Assembly: GCA_009785045.1 (NCBI GenBank)
Contig: WQXC01000030.1
Location: 1 to 15,353, forward strand
Direction: 5' to 3'
DNA: 15,353 bases
From: Treponema sp.
Lineage (GTDB): Bacteria; Spirochaetota; Spirochaetia; Treponematales; Breznakiellaceae
Position numbers and translations under genes: made by a program. The notes beneath the pieces were generated by a model that worked only from the letters and a program-made list of their open reading frames with translations, was not told the DNA's origin and made no database searches. Positions 1-6,348 of this stretch are shown in pieces; the stretch's first letter is position 1, and the number at the start of each line of letters is the position of its first letter.

Positions 1-537
1 ATCGTTTAAATGTTCGATTAAATGAGACGCATGAACTATATCAAAACTGCCTGCAGGAAAATTGTTTTCTTCCAGCGGAAGGCAACGTACATCCAGTTTG
101 CGTTCGTCTCTGGCGTATCCTGCACACGGGGATATTTCCACGCCTGTTACGCGCCATCCGCGGTTTTTAAGATCGTTTAGAAGCGCGCCGGTAGCGCAGC
201 CAATGTCAAGAACTGAAGGCGCTGCGGCGCGGTCTGCTGCGGCGCGGTCAAACAAGATTTTTTCCTGCCGGGAAAACTTTATATCTTTTAATGCAAGCTG
301 CTGCAGGTTAAGAAAAGCGGCTTCGTTTTTAATTTCGTAAGATAAATAATCATTCCCGTATATGCTGCTGTAACGCGCTATTATTTCGTCTTTATCAGGC
401 TGGGGATTTCTCTGCACTAAGCCGCAGCGTTTACAGCGGACAAAAGAAAACCCCTCGCATTCCAGCGCAGGTTTAAAAACAAAGCCGCCGCAGCAGACGC
501 AGGGTACAGTTTCGCTTTTTCCGGCAGAAACCGGCAT
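1..537 (-). CDS. Class I SAM-dependent methyltransferase with N-terminal zinc ribbon (3' end outside window)
   Basis: About 179 residues of the N-terminal part are visible; the rest lies left of the window. The N-terminus has two CxxC pairs (VPCVCCGG and VRCKRCGL), a zinc-ribbon-like knuckle often found ahead of Methyltransf_11/23-type domains. Next come a helical segment and Rossmann motif I (VLDIGCATGALL), then an acidic end of strand 2 (VTGVEISP) and the post-III region FDIVHASHLIEHL. SAM binding is therefore well supported, but the substrate is unknown; such proteins act on small molecules, lipids or sugars. The start is uncertain. A GTG at 552 abuts the upstream stop codon but has no ribosome site, while the ATG at 537 has AGGTGA (549-554) 11 bases upstream and is preferred. 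It is the last visible gene of the minus-strand unit that begins at 2611. A 15-base tandem duplication encodes DRAAADRAAA just before motif I. Confidence 0.87.
   Translation of the reverse strand, partial: MPVSAGKSETVPCVCCGGFVFKPALECEGFSFVRCKRCGLVQRNPQPDKDEIIARYSSIYGNDYLSYEIKNEAAFLNLQQLALKDIKFSRQEKILFDRAAADRAAAPSVLDIGCATGALLNDLKNRGWRVTGVEISPCAGYARDERKLDVRCLPLEENNFPAGSFDIVHASHLIEHLND
220..249 (-). repeat. 15-bp in-frame tandem duplication inside the methyltransferase gene
   Basis: Positions 220-234 and 235-249 are two adjacent 15-base copies that differ at one base. Read on the minus strand they encode DRAAA twice, in the linker just before the SAM-binding motif I. The length is a multiple of three, so the frame is kept. 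Replication slippage is the simplest origin. Confidence 0.85.
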
Positions 538-552
538 TGAATATGTTTTCAC

Positions 553-1431
553 CTAATTTACAATTAAACGGCTGACAAAACTGCGGGAAACGCCGGTAAT
601 ATCCTGCACGATAATTTCCAGGGTTATTTGTCCCCTGGTAAGAAAAACATCGGCAGCTTCAAACGAAGGAAAACCGGAGTATATCTGCCTTGCCGGAACA
701 AGACCATTGCGGTAAACCATTAGTGTTCCGTCTCTTGCAGAAACAGCTTCAAAATTAAGGGAGCTAACCTCTGCGCCGTTAATGGAACAGACAATTCTAT
801 GCGGCGCATATTGCTGCGAAGTTAAACCGCCCTGTGTCAGCCGCGCTCCGCCTGCGGCATTTACAACCACAGTATAACGCCCCTGCGTTAAATTGCGCGA
901 CTGCATTGTTATTCCCTGGGCATTACGCAGATCTACAGATATAATCTGCGGAGCGCGTGTTTCCAGAACAGGAGTAATAAGCATTGCAGGATTAATCCAG
1001 CGCCTTTCGCGCCTGTCGAACAGCATAAAATAAAAACCGTTCTGCGCCGACCAGCCGGAAATTCCGGACGAAGCGATTAACTGCTGCTTTTCCACCTGCG
1101 TCTCCGCAAACGGCATATTACGATCGGCATAACGGCTGTAAATGCTTATTAAACCGTCACCGTGATCAACTGCTGTCCATGCGCCAAGCGGAGACGGAAG
1201 ACGCGAGGCAGGATCGTTTTTACTGCGCGAAAAAATAACTTCGCCGCTTTCGGCGGCAAGCACATCTGTTCCGCCGCCGAAAACCATTCCAAGAACAGGC
1301 ATACCCCTGTGATTTGAGCCGAAGTTGCGCACAAGGACGGCATTCTCTGTGGGCCAGTTCATTGCATACAGCGAACCGGAAACAAATAAGGTAAAAACGG
1401 CTATTGTTAGGTGCAATAAATACCTGTTCAT
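553..1431 (-). CDS. Secreted M23/LytM-fold protein with all zinc ligands replaced
   Basis: A 292-residue exported protein. Residues 1-23 form a signal peptide ending LYA. Residues about 28-150 follow the layout of an M23 peptidase (LytM) domain: GTDVLAAESGEV matches the conserved strand after the HxxxD motif, DHGDGLISIYSRYA matches the HxxG...YaHL strand, and the ending WINPAMLI matches the NP...L end of the family. The zinc ligands are missing: the HxxxD positions read M44 and G48, and the HxH motif reads F133-Y134-F135. It is therefore probably not a peptidase but a pseudo-enzyme, perhaps a regulator or binder in the manner of EnvC/NlpD-type LytM proteins (inference). Residues about 160-292 look like a beta-rich Ig-like domain. 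The start is ATG 1431, because GGAGG at 1441-1445 lies 9 bases upstream; an in-frame ATG at 1452 would read through that site. There is a 1-base gap to the upstream gene's stop. Confidence 0.83.
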   Translation of the reverse strand: MNRYLLHLTIAVFTLFVSGSLYAMNWPTENAVLVRNFGSNHRGMPVLGMVFGGGTDVLAAESGEVIFSRSKNDPASRLPSPLGAWTAVDHGDGLISIYSRYADRNMPFAETQVEKQQLIASSGISGWSAQNGFYFMLFDRRERRWINPAMLITPVLETRAPQIISVDLRNAQGITMQSRNLTQGRYTVVVNAAGGARLTQGGLTSQQYAPHRIVCSINGAEVSSLNFEAVSARDGTLMVYRNGLVPARQIYSGFPSFEAADVFLTRGQITLEIIVQDITGVSRSFVSRLIVN

Positions 1432-1432
1432 T

Positions 1433-2611
1433 TTATTTTTCCTCCAAATCAAAGGAAATCAGCGAAGCGCCTCCGCCGATAATAACCGAGGAACGCAGAC
1501 TTCCTGCCCGCGAGCCTTCGGTTCGTGAACCATAGATTCGCGAATCAAAGATTCGAGTTCTGCCAAGGAAAATATCCTCGCTCTTAAACGGCGCTTTTAA
1601 AAAGATAGAATCTACTGCCGGAGTTCTGGAAACTCCGAATAATCTATCCTGCGGGAATCTTATTCCAATTAGTTTTTTATCCAATACAGAATGAGAAGTA
1701 ATTAAAAATAAAAATCTTTGGTCGCCCGATTCGTCAATGGCGGCAATCTCGCCGTCAAGCGGAATATACATTCCGCGCCTGGATTTAATGCTATAACAGC
1801 CGATTCCGCCTGCGCGCTCAAAAACAATACGGCGGTCTTCGTCGATAAACAAAACACGCACAGGCCGCCTGAACCCGGTTTCCAGAAATTCATGGTAGAC
1901 AATTTTATATTCGCCGCCTGCGCTGCCAAAACGTTCAAACAGCAAAAAGCGCTGCTGATCGATACCGCTTACTATTCCAATATATGTCCCGTCACGGGAA
2001 ATAGCACAGCCAAGAATTACAGAATACCGGGAGCCGCCAGGCTCAAAATAGAAAATACGTTCTCCGCCGGAATTAAAGACTTCTACAACGCCGTCCAGCG
2101 AACCTGTCAATACAAGACCGGAAGCTGCATCGATACAGGTTAAAGGAGCGCCGAACTCGTATGTCCATAAAATATTTCCGTTGTCATCAATTTCAGATAA
2201 CGAGTTTTGCTCGCTGCCAAGAATAAAAACCCTGTCATCCAAAAGAATTGGATAACCTCTTGCATTGTTAATATTAATCTCTGTATTTCTGGCAATATCG
2301 TTTATCAGAATATCCGAAAGTTCCGCGCTGTATTCTGCCCACATATTCGGGCTAAGATACATGTCGTTAATCCTGGTTCTGTTTACAGCAAACTGCCCCC
2401 TCGAATCGACATAACCAAAACGCGCTCCCAGCGTAAACGGAACAAGCGAGCCGGACTGCTCCCCGATTGAAAGATCATCATCTAAAAGCGAACTTGTCCA
2501 TCTGTGGGACAATACTGTTTCGCGCGGGATTGGTCTTGCGGCAATAAAAAAATAAACTACGAAAATAAGAATTAAAATGATTATTTGTATTTTTCTTTTG
2601 TTTTTAGCCAC
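1433..2611 (-). CDS. Membrane-anchored beta-propeller-like (PQQ/WD-type) protein
   Basis: A 392-residue protein of unknown specific role. Residues 8-25 are a strongly hydrophobic stretch after a basic MAKNKRK start, with no clear cleavage site, so it is probably an N-terminal membrane anchor with the rest outside the cytoplasm. From about residue 120 it shows repeated beta-blade patterns: RVFILGSEQNSLSEIDDNGNILW, GLVLTGSLDGVVEVFNSGGERIF and further weaker blades. DDNGNILWTYEFG resembles PQQ-type propeller repeats. Residues 351-375 are five copies of a 5-residue unit (consensus GSRxx), see the repeat entry. The start is GTG 2611, preceded by a G-rich stretch (GGGCGGGG) that may serve as ribosome site. 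It is the first gene of a tight minus-strand unit with the M23-like protein and the methyltransferase. Propellers of this type often act as scaffolds or binding platforms; no catalytic motif is visible. Confidence 0.83.
   Translation of the reverse strand: MAKNKRKIQIIILILIFVVYFFIAARPIPRETVLSHRWTSSLLDDDLSIGEQSGSLVPFTLGARFGYVDSRGQFAVNRTRINDMYLSPNMWAEYSAELSDILINDIARNTEININNARGYPILLDDRVFILGSEQNSLSEIDDNGNILWTYEFGAPLTCIDAASGLVLTGSLDGVVEVFNSGGERIFYFEPGGSRYSVILGCAISRDGTYIGIVSGIDQQRFLLFERFGSAGGEYKIVYHEFLETGFRRPVRVLFIDEDRRIVFERAGGIGCYSIKSRRGMYIPLDGEIAAIDESGDQRFLFLITSHSVLDKKLIGIRFPQDRLFGVSRTPAVDSIFLKAPFKSEDIFLGRTRIFDSRIYGSRTEGSRAGSLRSSVIIGGGASLISFDLEEK
1487..1561 (-). repeat. Five degenerate 15-bp units with palindromic halves, coding for GSRxx repeats
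   Basis: Five consecutive 15-base units lie in frame on the minus strand at 1547-1561, 1532-1546, 1517-1531, 1502-1516 and 1487-1501. They encode RTRIF, DSRIY, GSRTE, GSRAG and SLRSS. At DNA level the unit at 1532-1546 contains the perfect palindrome GATTCGCGAATC and the next contains GGTTCACGAACC (10 of 12 symmetric). The change from GATTC to GGTTC in one half is matched by GAATC to GAACC in the other half. CGAATC-TTT-GATTCG across the first boundary is also a perfect 6-bp stem. Confidence 0.8.
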
Positions 2612-2633
2612 AACCCCGCCCTTTAATTAGATA

Positions 2634-2662
2634 ATTATATGATATAATAATTCAGGAGGCAA
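2634..2662 (-). promoter_or_regulatory. Putative promoter of the minus-strand unit starting at 2611
   Basis: On the minus strand TATAAT occupies 2639-2634 and TTGCCT (4 of 6 to TTGACA) occupies 2662-2657, with a 17-base spacer. A start site near 2627 would give a leader of about 16 bases that contains the G-rich ribosome site. The same AT-rich 53-base region must also drive cdd on the other strand, where a perfect TATAAT at 2643-2648 sits only 16 bases before the cdd start. Assignment is by pattern only. Confidence 0.4.
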
Positions 2663-2664
2663 GC

Positions 2665-3075
2665 ATGATTAATAAAGAACAAATGGATTCATTATTCAAC
2701 GAGGCGCAAAAAATAGCGCTAAAAGCATATTCGCCGTACTCAAAGTTCCGCGTCGGCGCCGCTTTGCTTTGCGAGGATGGAACTGTAATTACAGGCGTAA
2801 ATGTGGAAAACCGTTCGTTTGGACTTACCACCTGTGCAGAACGGAACGCTGTTTGTACGGCTATCGCAAAGGGATTCCAGCGTTTTATCGCACTTGCCGT
2901 ATCTACCCCGGACTCCGTTGAGCCGGTTGGTCCCTGCGGCGCGTGCCGGCAGGTTTTAAGCGAATTTATGCAGGGTGAAACACCTGTACGCTTCGCCGGA
3001 AGCGGTGTAAATCAGGTAAATACTACTGTTGGGGAGCTTTATCCCCTAGATTCCTTACATGAATTAAAATCTTGA
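2665..3075 (+). CDS. cdd: Cytidine deaminase
   Basis: A 136-residue protein, full length for the homotetrameric bacterial cytidine deaminase family. It hydrolyses cytidine and deoxycytidine to uridine and deoxyuridine in cytosolic pyrimidine salvage. Zinc ligands are visible: C57 with the proton-shuttling E59 in TTCAERNA, and C91 and C94 in PCGACRQVLSEF. The substrate-binding N-terminal part (AYSPYSKFRVGAALL and GVNVENRSFG) is also intact. The ATG at 2665 has a strong AGGAGG (2654-2659) 5 bases upstream. A TATAAT at 2643-2648 would place transcription start inside or just before that site, so the leader may be only about 10-12 bases. The gene is followed by the HTH-PTS gene, but that gene has its own promoter starting 16 bases after the cdd stop. 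Confidence 0.97.
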   Translation: MINKEQMDSLFNEAQKIALKAYSPYSKFRVGAALLCEDGTVITGVNVENRSFGLTTCAERNAVCTAIAKGFQRFIALAVSTPDSVEPVGPCGACRQVLSEFMQGETPVRFAGSGVNQVNTTVGELYPLDSLHELKS

Positions 3076-3090
3076 ATATATTGGAATCTG

Positions 3091-3120
3091 TTGACATTTG
3101 TTGTCATATCGTGCTATAAT
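3091..3120 (+). promoter_or_regulatory. Near-perfect sigma-70 type promoter of the HTH-PTS IIA gene
   Basis: TTGACA at 3091-3096 and TATAAT at 3115-3120 match the vegetative consensus exactly, with an 18-base spacer. The spacer ends TGC, giving an extended -10 (TGnTATAAT). Seven bases separate the -10 from the ATG at 3128, so the transcript is expected to begin at or within a base or two of the start codon. No ribosome-binding site is present. Confidence 0.85.
3092..3106. promoter_or_regulatory. Inverted repeat over the -35 element, possible operator
   Basis: TGACATTTGTTGTCA is a perfect 5-bp inverted repeat (TGACA / TGTCA) with a 5-base centre. It covers the -35 hexamer and the start of the spacer. 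A DNA-binding protein there would block the promoter. The downstream gene encodes an HTH protein, so autoregulation is possible (inference). The arms are short and chance occurrence cannot be excluded. Confidence 0.35.
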
Positions 3121-3127
3121 CAATATT

Positions 3128-3781
3128 ATGGCTGATGATGATATACTTACCTTAGAAGAGGTTGCCAAGTATTTACGGGTATCTGAACGCACTGTTTACG
3201 ACTGTGCTCAAAAGGGAGAAATCCCGGCGGGCAAAATCAGAACTGCCTGGTGTTTTAAGAAGTCAGAAATTGATAAATGGGTCAATGACCGTCTGACATC
3301 AACCAGTTTGTCGCCGCAGATAAGTCCTGTAAACGCAGAATCGATACTTTCACCGCACCGTATACTTTTTATTAATTATTCAAGCAAAAGAGACGCGCTT
3401 CTTGCTCTGGCGGAAAATCTCGCAGCGGTTCCCCAGGTTAAAAATAAGCAGGAATTGTCCACAGAAATTTTAAAACGCGAAGAATTGATGAGTACTGCCA
3501 TCGGCTGCGGGATAGCCATTCCCCACGTACGCCTTTCTTCGGTGACGGATCTTGTTGTTTCTGTAGGTATAAGCCGCACGAATATTGTCGATTTCCATCC
3601 CCTGGATGACGAACCTGTCCGGCTGGTATTCATGATTGCCGCAGCCCATAATCAGCATGCTTACTATCTTCAAACATTGTCATGGTTCAGCACCAAGCTA
3701 AAGAATAAAGAACTGCGTGATTCTCTCCTGGCGGCAGAAACTCCGCAGCAGGTGTATGATTTACTGACTGGTAAAATTTAA
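3128..3781 (+). CDS. Excisionase-type HTH fused to PTS fructose/nitrogen-type IIA domain (PtsN-like regulator)
   Basis: A 217-residue protein. Residues 5-55 are a MerR/excisionase-like HTH_17 domain (ILTLEEVAKYLRVSERTVYDCAQKGEIPAGKIRTAW, then FKKSEIDKWV). After a linker, residues about 76-215 form a PTS EIIA type-2 domain. H133 in GIAIPHVR is the expected phospho-accepting histidine, and SVTDLVVSVGIS, VRLVFMIAAA and the C-terminal DSLLAAETPQQVYDLL follow the family pattern. No EIIB or EIIC domain is present, so it probably signals phosphotransfer state instead of transporting sugar, with DNA binding controlled by phosphorylation (inference). The start is ATG 3128; an upstream in-frame TTG at 3098 lies between the -35 and -10 elements and is rejected. 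The gene converges on the next one with only 3 bases between stops. Confidence 0.93.
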   Translation: MADDDILTLEEVAKYLRVSERTVYDCAQKGEIPAGKIRTAWCFKKSEIDKWVNDRLTSTSLSPQISPVNAESILSPHRILFINYSSKRDALLALAENLAAVPQVKNKQELSTEILKREELMSTAIGCGIAIPHVRLSSVTDLVVSVGISRTNIVDFHPLDDEPVRLVFMIAAAHNQHAYYLQTLSWFSTKLKNKELRDSLLAAETPQQVYDLLTGKI

Positions 3782-3784
3782 AAG

Positions 3785-4915
3785 CTAAAACATCACGCCA
3801 ATCCAGAACCTGGGATCGCTTACGTCCTGGGCAATTAATCCAATGTCGACTGTTGCCGTAGTCTCCGCCACCAGCCAGCGTATTTCGTGTGACTCAAAAC
3901 GCGCGCCGGTTCCCGGCAGATCCACAAGTCCCATTGCATGACTGTACTGACGCGAAATCATCATTGCGGCGCGAATGTCGGCTCTGGAAAGAATTATTGC
4001 CATAAGCATGGAGCGGTTATCGCAGCTGCTGCGGCCTTCGGTCAGAACAGAAACAAGATTTAAAAAATCGCTTCCGCTTAAGTCCCGTTCGTATTCATGG
4101 CTTTGCACAAGCGAAAGCGCTCTTTGCGCAAATGCTCTTCGTTCCGCTTCACCGGACGAGGGCGGTCCTCCCCAGCTGCGCACGATTATATTTGCGGCAT
4201 CCAGTATCCTGTCATAAGAATCGCGGTAAATAGACCGGTAATAGCGTATCCATGCTTCCTGCCAATTCGGCGAATTAATGTAGTGCTCCATCAGTCTGAA
4301 TTCGCGTTCTATCAGCGCCTGAGAAGCTGCGGCGTCATTCTCGTGTATCGTTGCATGAAGACCGCCAAAAGCAAGAGGAACCCGCACTTTGTTTCCCCGC
4401 GGATAGCTGTATTCAGTTATGGGACCGGGATAACGGCGGTCGGATTCTGCCGGGCAGATTGAGTCCAGAGCCGATATGTGAAACAGGTTTAAATCCATTC
4501 CTGCAGAGGGGCCGTATGCAAGCGCAATAAGCATGGGTTTGGTGCCGGTACTGCTCTGGCTAAAGGTGCTGTCAAGCTCGACTGCAAAACCCCAGCCGTC
4601 GTTATGGTTAAAATCCAGTTTTAAAATAGCAGCCAGTTTATCACGGTATTGGAATAAATCAACTTCGCCGCGGTTTTCTATCATTCTGTTAACATCATTA
4701 ACCAGCTCTGTAATGGTTCTGTAGCGGTTGCCGTAAACAACTATATCAAACATCGCTCCGCCGGGACCGCTGAACGAAAACCGGTCTTTGGCGTCTCCAT
4801 CGACATATTCATATCCTTCCGGTAAATCAATGTAAAACCCCCATGTAGGCGAATACATGGATTCTGCAAAGGCAAAAACCGGAATAAAAAGCAGTAAAAT
4901 AAATAACTTTTTCAT
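3785..4915 (-). CDS. Secreted protein with probable transglutaminase-like C-terminal core
   Basis: A 376-residue exported protein that I cannot name. Residues 1-18 are a typical signal peptide (MKKLFILLLFIPVFAFAES). Residues about 20-205 hold a beta-rich region resembling secreted proteins that begin with a WGFYIDLPEGY-type segment. Residues about 285-362 look like a transglutaminase-like fold: GRSSCDNRSMLMAIILSRADI places C298 at the start of the core helix, YSHAMG supplies H326, and RWLVAETTATVDIG supplies E351 where such enzymes usually have Asp. The order and spacing Cys-His-acid fit the family, but this is read by eye. A GAGG 5 bases before the ATG supports the start. The gene stands alone, convergent with the HTH-PTS gene and divergent from the pseudouridine synthase gene. 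A role in envelope protein processing would be a guess. Confidence 0.78.
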   Translation of the reverse strand: MKKLFILLLFIPVFAFAESMYSPTWGFYIDLPEGYEYVDGDAKDRFSFSGPGGAMFDIVVYGNRYRTITELVNDVNRMIENRGEVDLFQYRDKLAAILKLDFNHNDGWGFAVELDSTFSQSSTGTKPMLIALAYGPSAGMDLNLFHISALDSICPAESDRRYPGPITEYSYPRGNKVRVPLAFGGLHATIHENDAAASQALIEREFRLMEHYINSPNWQEAWIRYYRSIYRDSYDRILDAANIIVRSWGGPPSSGEAERRAFAQRALSLVQSHEYERDLSGSDFLNLVSVLTEGRSSCDNRSMLMAIILSRADIRAAMMISRQYSHAMGLVDLPGTGARFESHEIRWLVAETTATVDIGLIAQDVSDPRFWIGVMF

Positions 4916-4978
4916 GACATCCTCATTTTAGCGCAGTTGAACTGCCATGTTAATACTTAAAACATTAGATTTGTTCTA

Positions 4979-4987
4979 TGTTATAAT
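4979..4987 (+). promoter_or_regulatory. Extended -10 element 6 bases before the pseudouridine synthase start
   Basis: TGTTATAAT is a perfect extended -10 (TGnTATAAT). Its hexamer at 4982-4987 ends 6 bases before the GTG at 4994, so the expected first transcribed base is the G of the start codon. No good -35 is seen at the right distance, as is usual for extended -10 promoters. No ribosome site of normal spacing exists. Confidence 0.55.
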
Positions 4988-4993
4988 ATCGGA

Positions 4994-5641
4994 GTGAAAA
5001 ACATAAAAATACTCTACGAAGATGAATTTATATTAATTATTGATAAGCCGGCAGGGCTTGCTGTTCAGGGCGGAAAAGGGGTAAAAACTTCGCTTGATTC
5101 CCTGCTTGCGCAGGTTCGTACTCCCCCGCCGCTATTGGTTCACAGGCTGGATAAAGATACTTCAGGAATTATATTGACGGCAAAAGAACGGGAAGCTGCG
5201 GCGCGTTTTTCGCTGTTGATTAACGGACGGAAAGTCATTAAGCAATACATTGCAGTATGCGCCGGATGCCCCGGACAAAAAGAAGGTGTCATTACAGATA
5301 AGCTATTAATCCGCGGCAGCCTGAAAAACTCCGAAACAGGTTTTAAGGTAGTAAAAACCGGCGCTCTTGCGAAAATTAATCTGGAATATTCCATTCTGGA
5401 ACTTGAACTTGGCACGGGAAGAATGCACCAAATCCGCCGCCATCTTGCCATGAAAGGAAATCCAATATTGGGCGATGATAAATACGGAGATTTTTCCCTG
5501 AATAAAAAACTAAAAAAAGAAATAAACCTGAAACGGCTGCTCCTTCATGCTTCCCGGCTGGTAATTAATGATGATGTAAAACTGGATGTATCTGCGCCAT
5601 TGCCGGAATATTTTAATTCATGTTTATTGCAGTTGACTTAA
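4994..5641 (+). CDS. RluA-family pseudouridine synthase
   Basis: A 215-residue RNA pseudouridine synthase of the RluA/RluC/TruC type, which isomerises specific uridines in rRNA or tRNA. The catalytic motif LVHRLDKDTSGIILTA places the essential aspartate at D53. Later family motifs are intact: GTGRMHQIRRHLAMKGNPILGDDKYG (140-165) and the C-terminal LLLHASRL. The N-terminus (ILYEDEFILIIDKPAGLAVQGG) starts directly at the catalytic domain, so there is no S4 RNA-binding domain and the protein is short for the family. The exact target uridine cannot be told from the sequence. The start is GTG 4994, apparently leaderless (see the promoter entry). DUF4912 and GH57 genes follow on the same strand after 30 bases with no terminator hairpin, so read-through is likely. 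Confidence 0.93.
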   Translation: MKNIKILYEDEFILIIDKPAGLAVQGGKGVKTSLDSLLAQVRTPPPLLVHRLDKDTSGIILTAKEREAAARFSLLINGRKVIKQYIAVCAGCPGQKEGVITDKLLIRGSLKNSETGFKVVKTGALAKINLEYSILELELGTGRMHQIRRHLAMKGNPILGDDKYGDFSLNKKLKKEINLKRLLLHASRLVINDDVKLDVSAPLPEYFNSCLLQLT

Positions 5642-5671
5642 TTACATTTTTTTTCCACAATTAGGAAAATT

Positions 5672-6346
5672 ATGGAAGATAACCTGCAAGTTCCTGTATC
5701 GCGCCACTGGCTGGAAAGCTTGAGTACGGACGAGTTAATCAAGCTGGCCGACACTTATGGTATTGATATTCCTCCCGGGCTGGAAAGAATTTTTATTATA
5801 GAAGAATTGCTGGAAGCGGCAAATACAGACAGACAGGAAACTACTGACGATATAGAAGTAAATCCTTCCTATTCAGAAACGGCTTTGCTGCCAAAGCAAT
5901 ACAATATTTCATTTATCGAAATAATTATAAGGGATCCTCTCTGGATATATGCATTTTGGGAAATTAAGGGACACGACAGGGAAATACATGAAAATGCAGG
6001 TGATTTTGACGGTTATTGCCTGCGTGTTATTCCGATAAACAACGGTGAACCTGATGCTGGTGAAAATTCTTTTACCGTGTCTTTGGATCCCGCAGACAAT
6101 GCAAGGTATCTGGGTTTTGCAGAACATTCATCACAGGCATCGGGATGTTATGTTATAAAATTATGCGTTAAACGCGGCGATAATATTCAGCAAATTGCTT
6201 CTTCAAGGCCTTTTTCGCTGCCAAAGCTGAATGAAAACGATGTTGTTGCAGAACTTGGAAAAAACCCGTTAATGCGGTTATCCGGAGTTCAGGATTTGCA
6301 AATAACAAAAAATACGGACCGGCAATCCAGGGCAAGAAGGCAGTAA
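5672..6346 (+). CDS. DUF4912 domain protein with N-terminal Rho-N/SAP-like motif
   Basis: A 224-residue cytosolic protein. Residues about 14-50 (WLESLSTDELIKLADTYGIDIPPGLERIFIIEELLEA) look like a Rho_N/SAP-type helix-extension-helix. Residues about 73-205 match DUF4912: LPKQYNISFIEIIIRDPLWIYAFWEI contains the typical LPxxY and RDPxWIYAYWEI signatures, followed by Ig-like strands. The molecular function of DUF4912 is not established; carbohydrate or protein binding is a guess. The ATG at 5672 has AGGA 8 bases upstream. The GH57 gene starts 2 bases after its stop, so the two are almost certainly co-transcribed. I recall DUF4912 often lying beside GH57/DUF1957 genes, which would suggest a shared role in alpha-glucan metabolism. 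The C-terminal tail (about 205-224) is basic and probably disordered. Confidence 0.9.
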   Translation: MEDNLQVPVSRHWLESLSTDELIKLADTYGIDIPPGLERIFIIEELLEAANTDRQETTDDIEVNPSYSETALLPKQYNISFIEIIIRDPLWIYAFWEIKGHDREIHENAGDFDGYCLRVIPINNGEPDAGENSFTVSLDPADNARYLGFAEHSSQASGCYVIKLCVKRGDNIQQIASSRPFSLPKLNENDVVAELGKNPLMRLSGVQDLQITKNTDRQSRARRQ

Positions 6347-6348
6347 TT

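Noticed and set aside
62..340. Plus-strand open frame of 92 codons
   Set aside because: It is antisense to the methyltransferase, whose minus-strand frame has clear CxxC and Rossmann motifs; no domain or ribosome site supports the plus frame.
1432..1452. ATG at 1452 as start of the M23-like gene
   Set aside because: The segment contains the GGAGG that serves ATG 1431, and the signal peptide starts naturally at MNRYLL.
1718..2143. Plus-strand open frame of 141 codons
   Set aside because: It lies fully antisense to the propeller gene; composition looks like a reverse-strand shadow with no recognisable motif.
3098..3127. Upstream TTG start for the HTH-PTS gene
   Set aside because: It falls between the -35 and -10 elements of the gene's own consensus promoter, so it would not be in the transcript; the HTH domain begins properly from ATG 3128.
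5646..5654. T-run between the pseudouridine synthase and DUF4912 genes as a terminator
   Set aside because: No stem precedes the T-run, so it does not form an intrinsic terminator.
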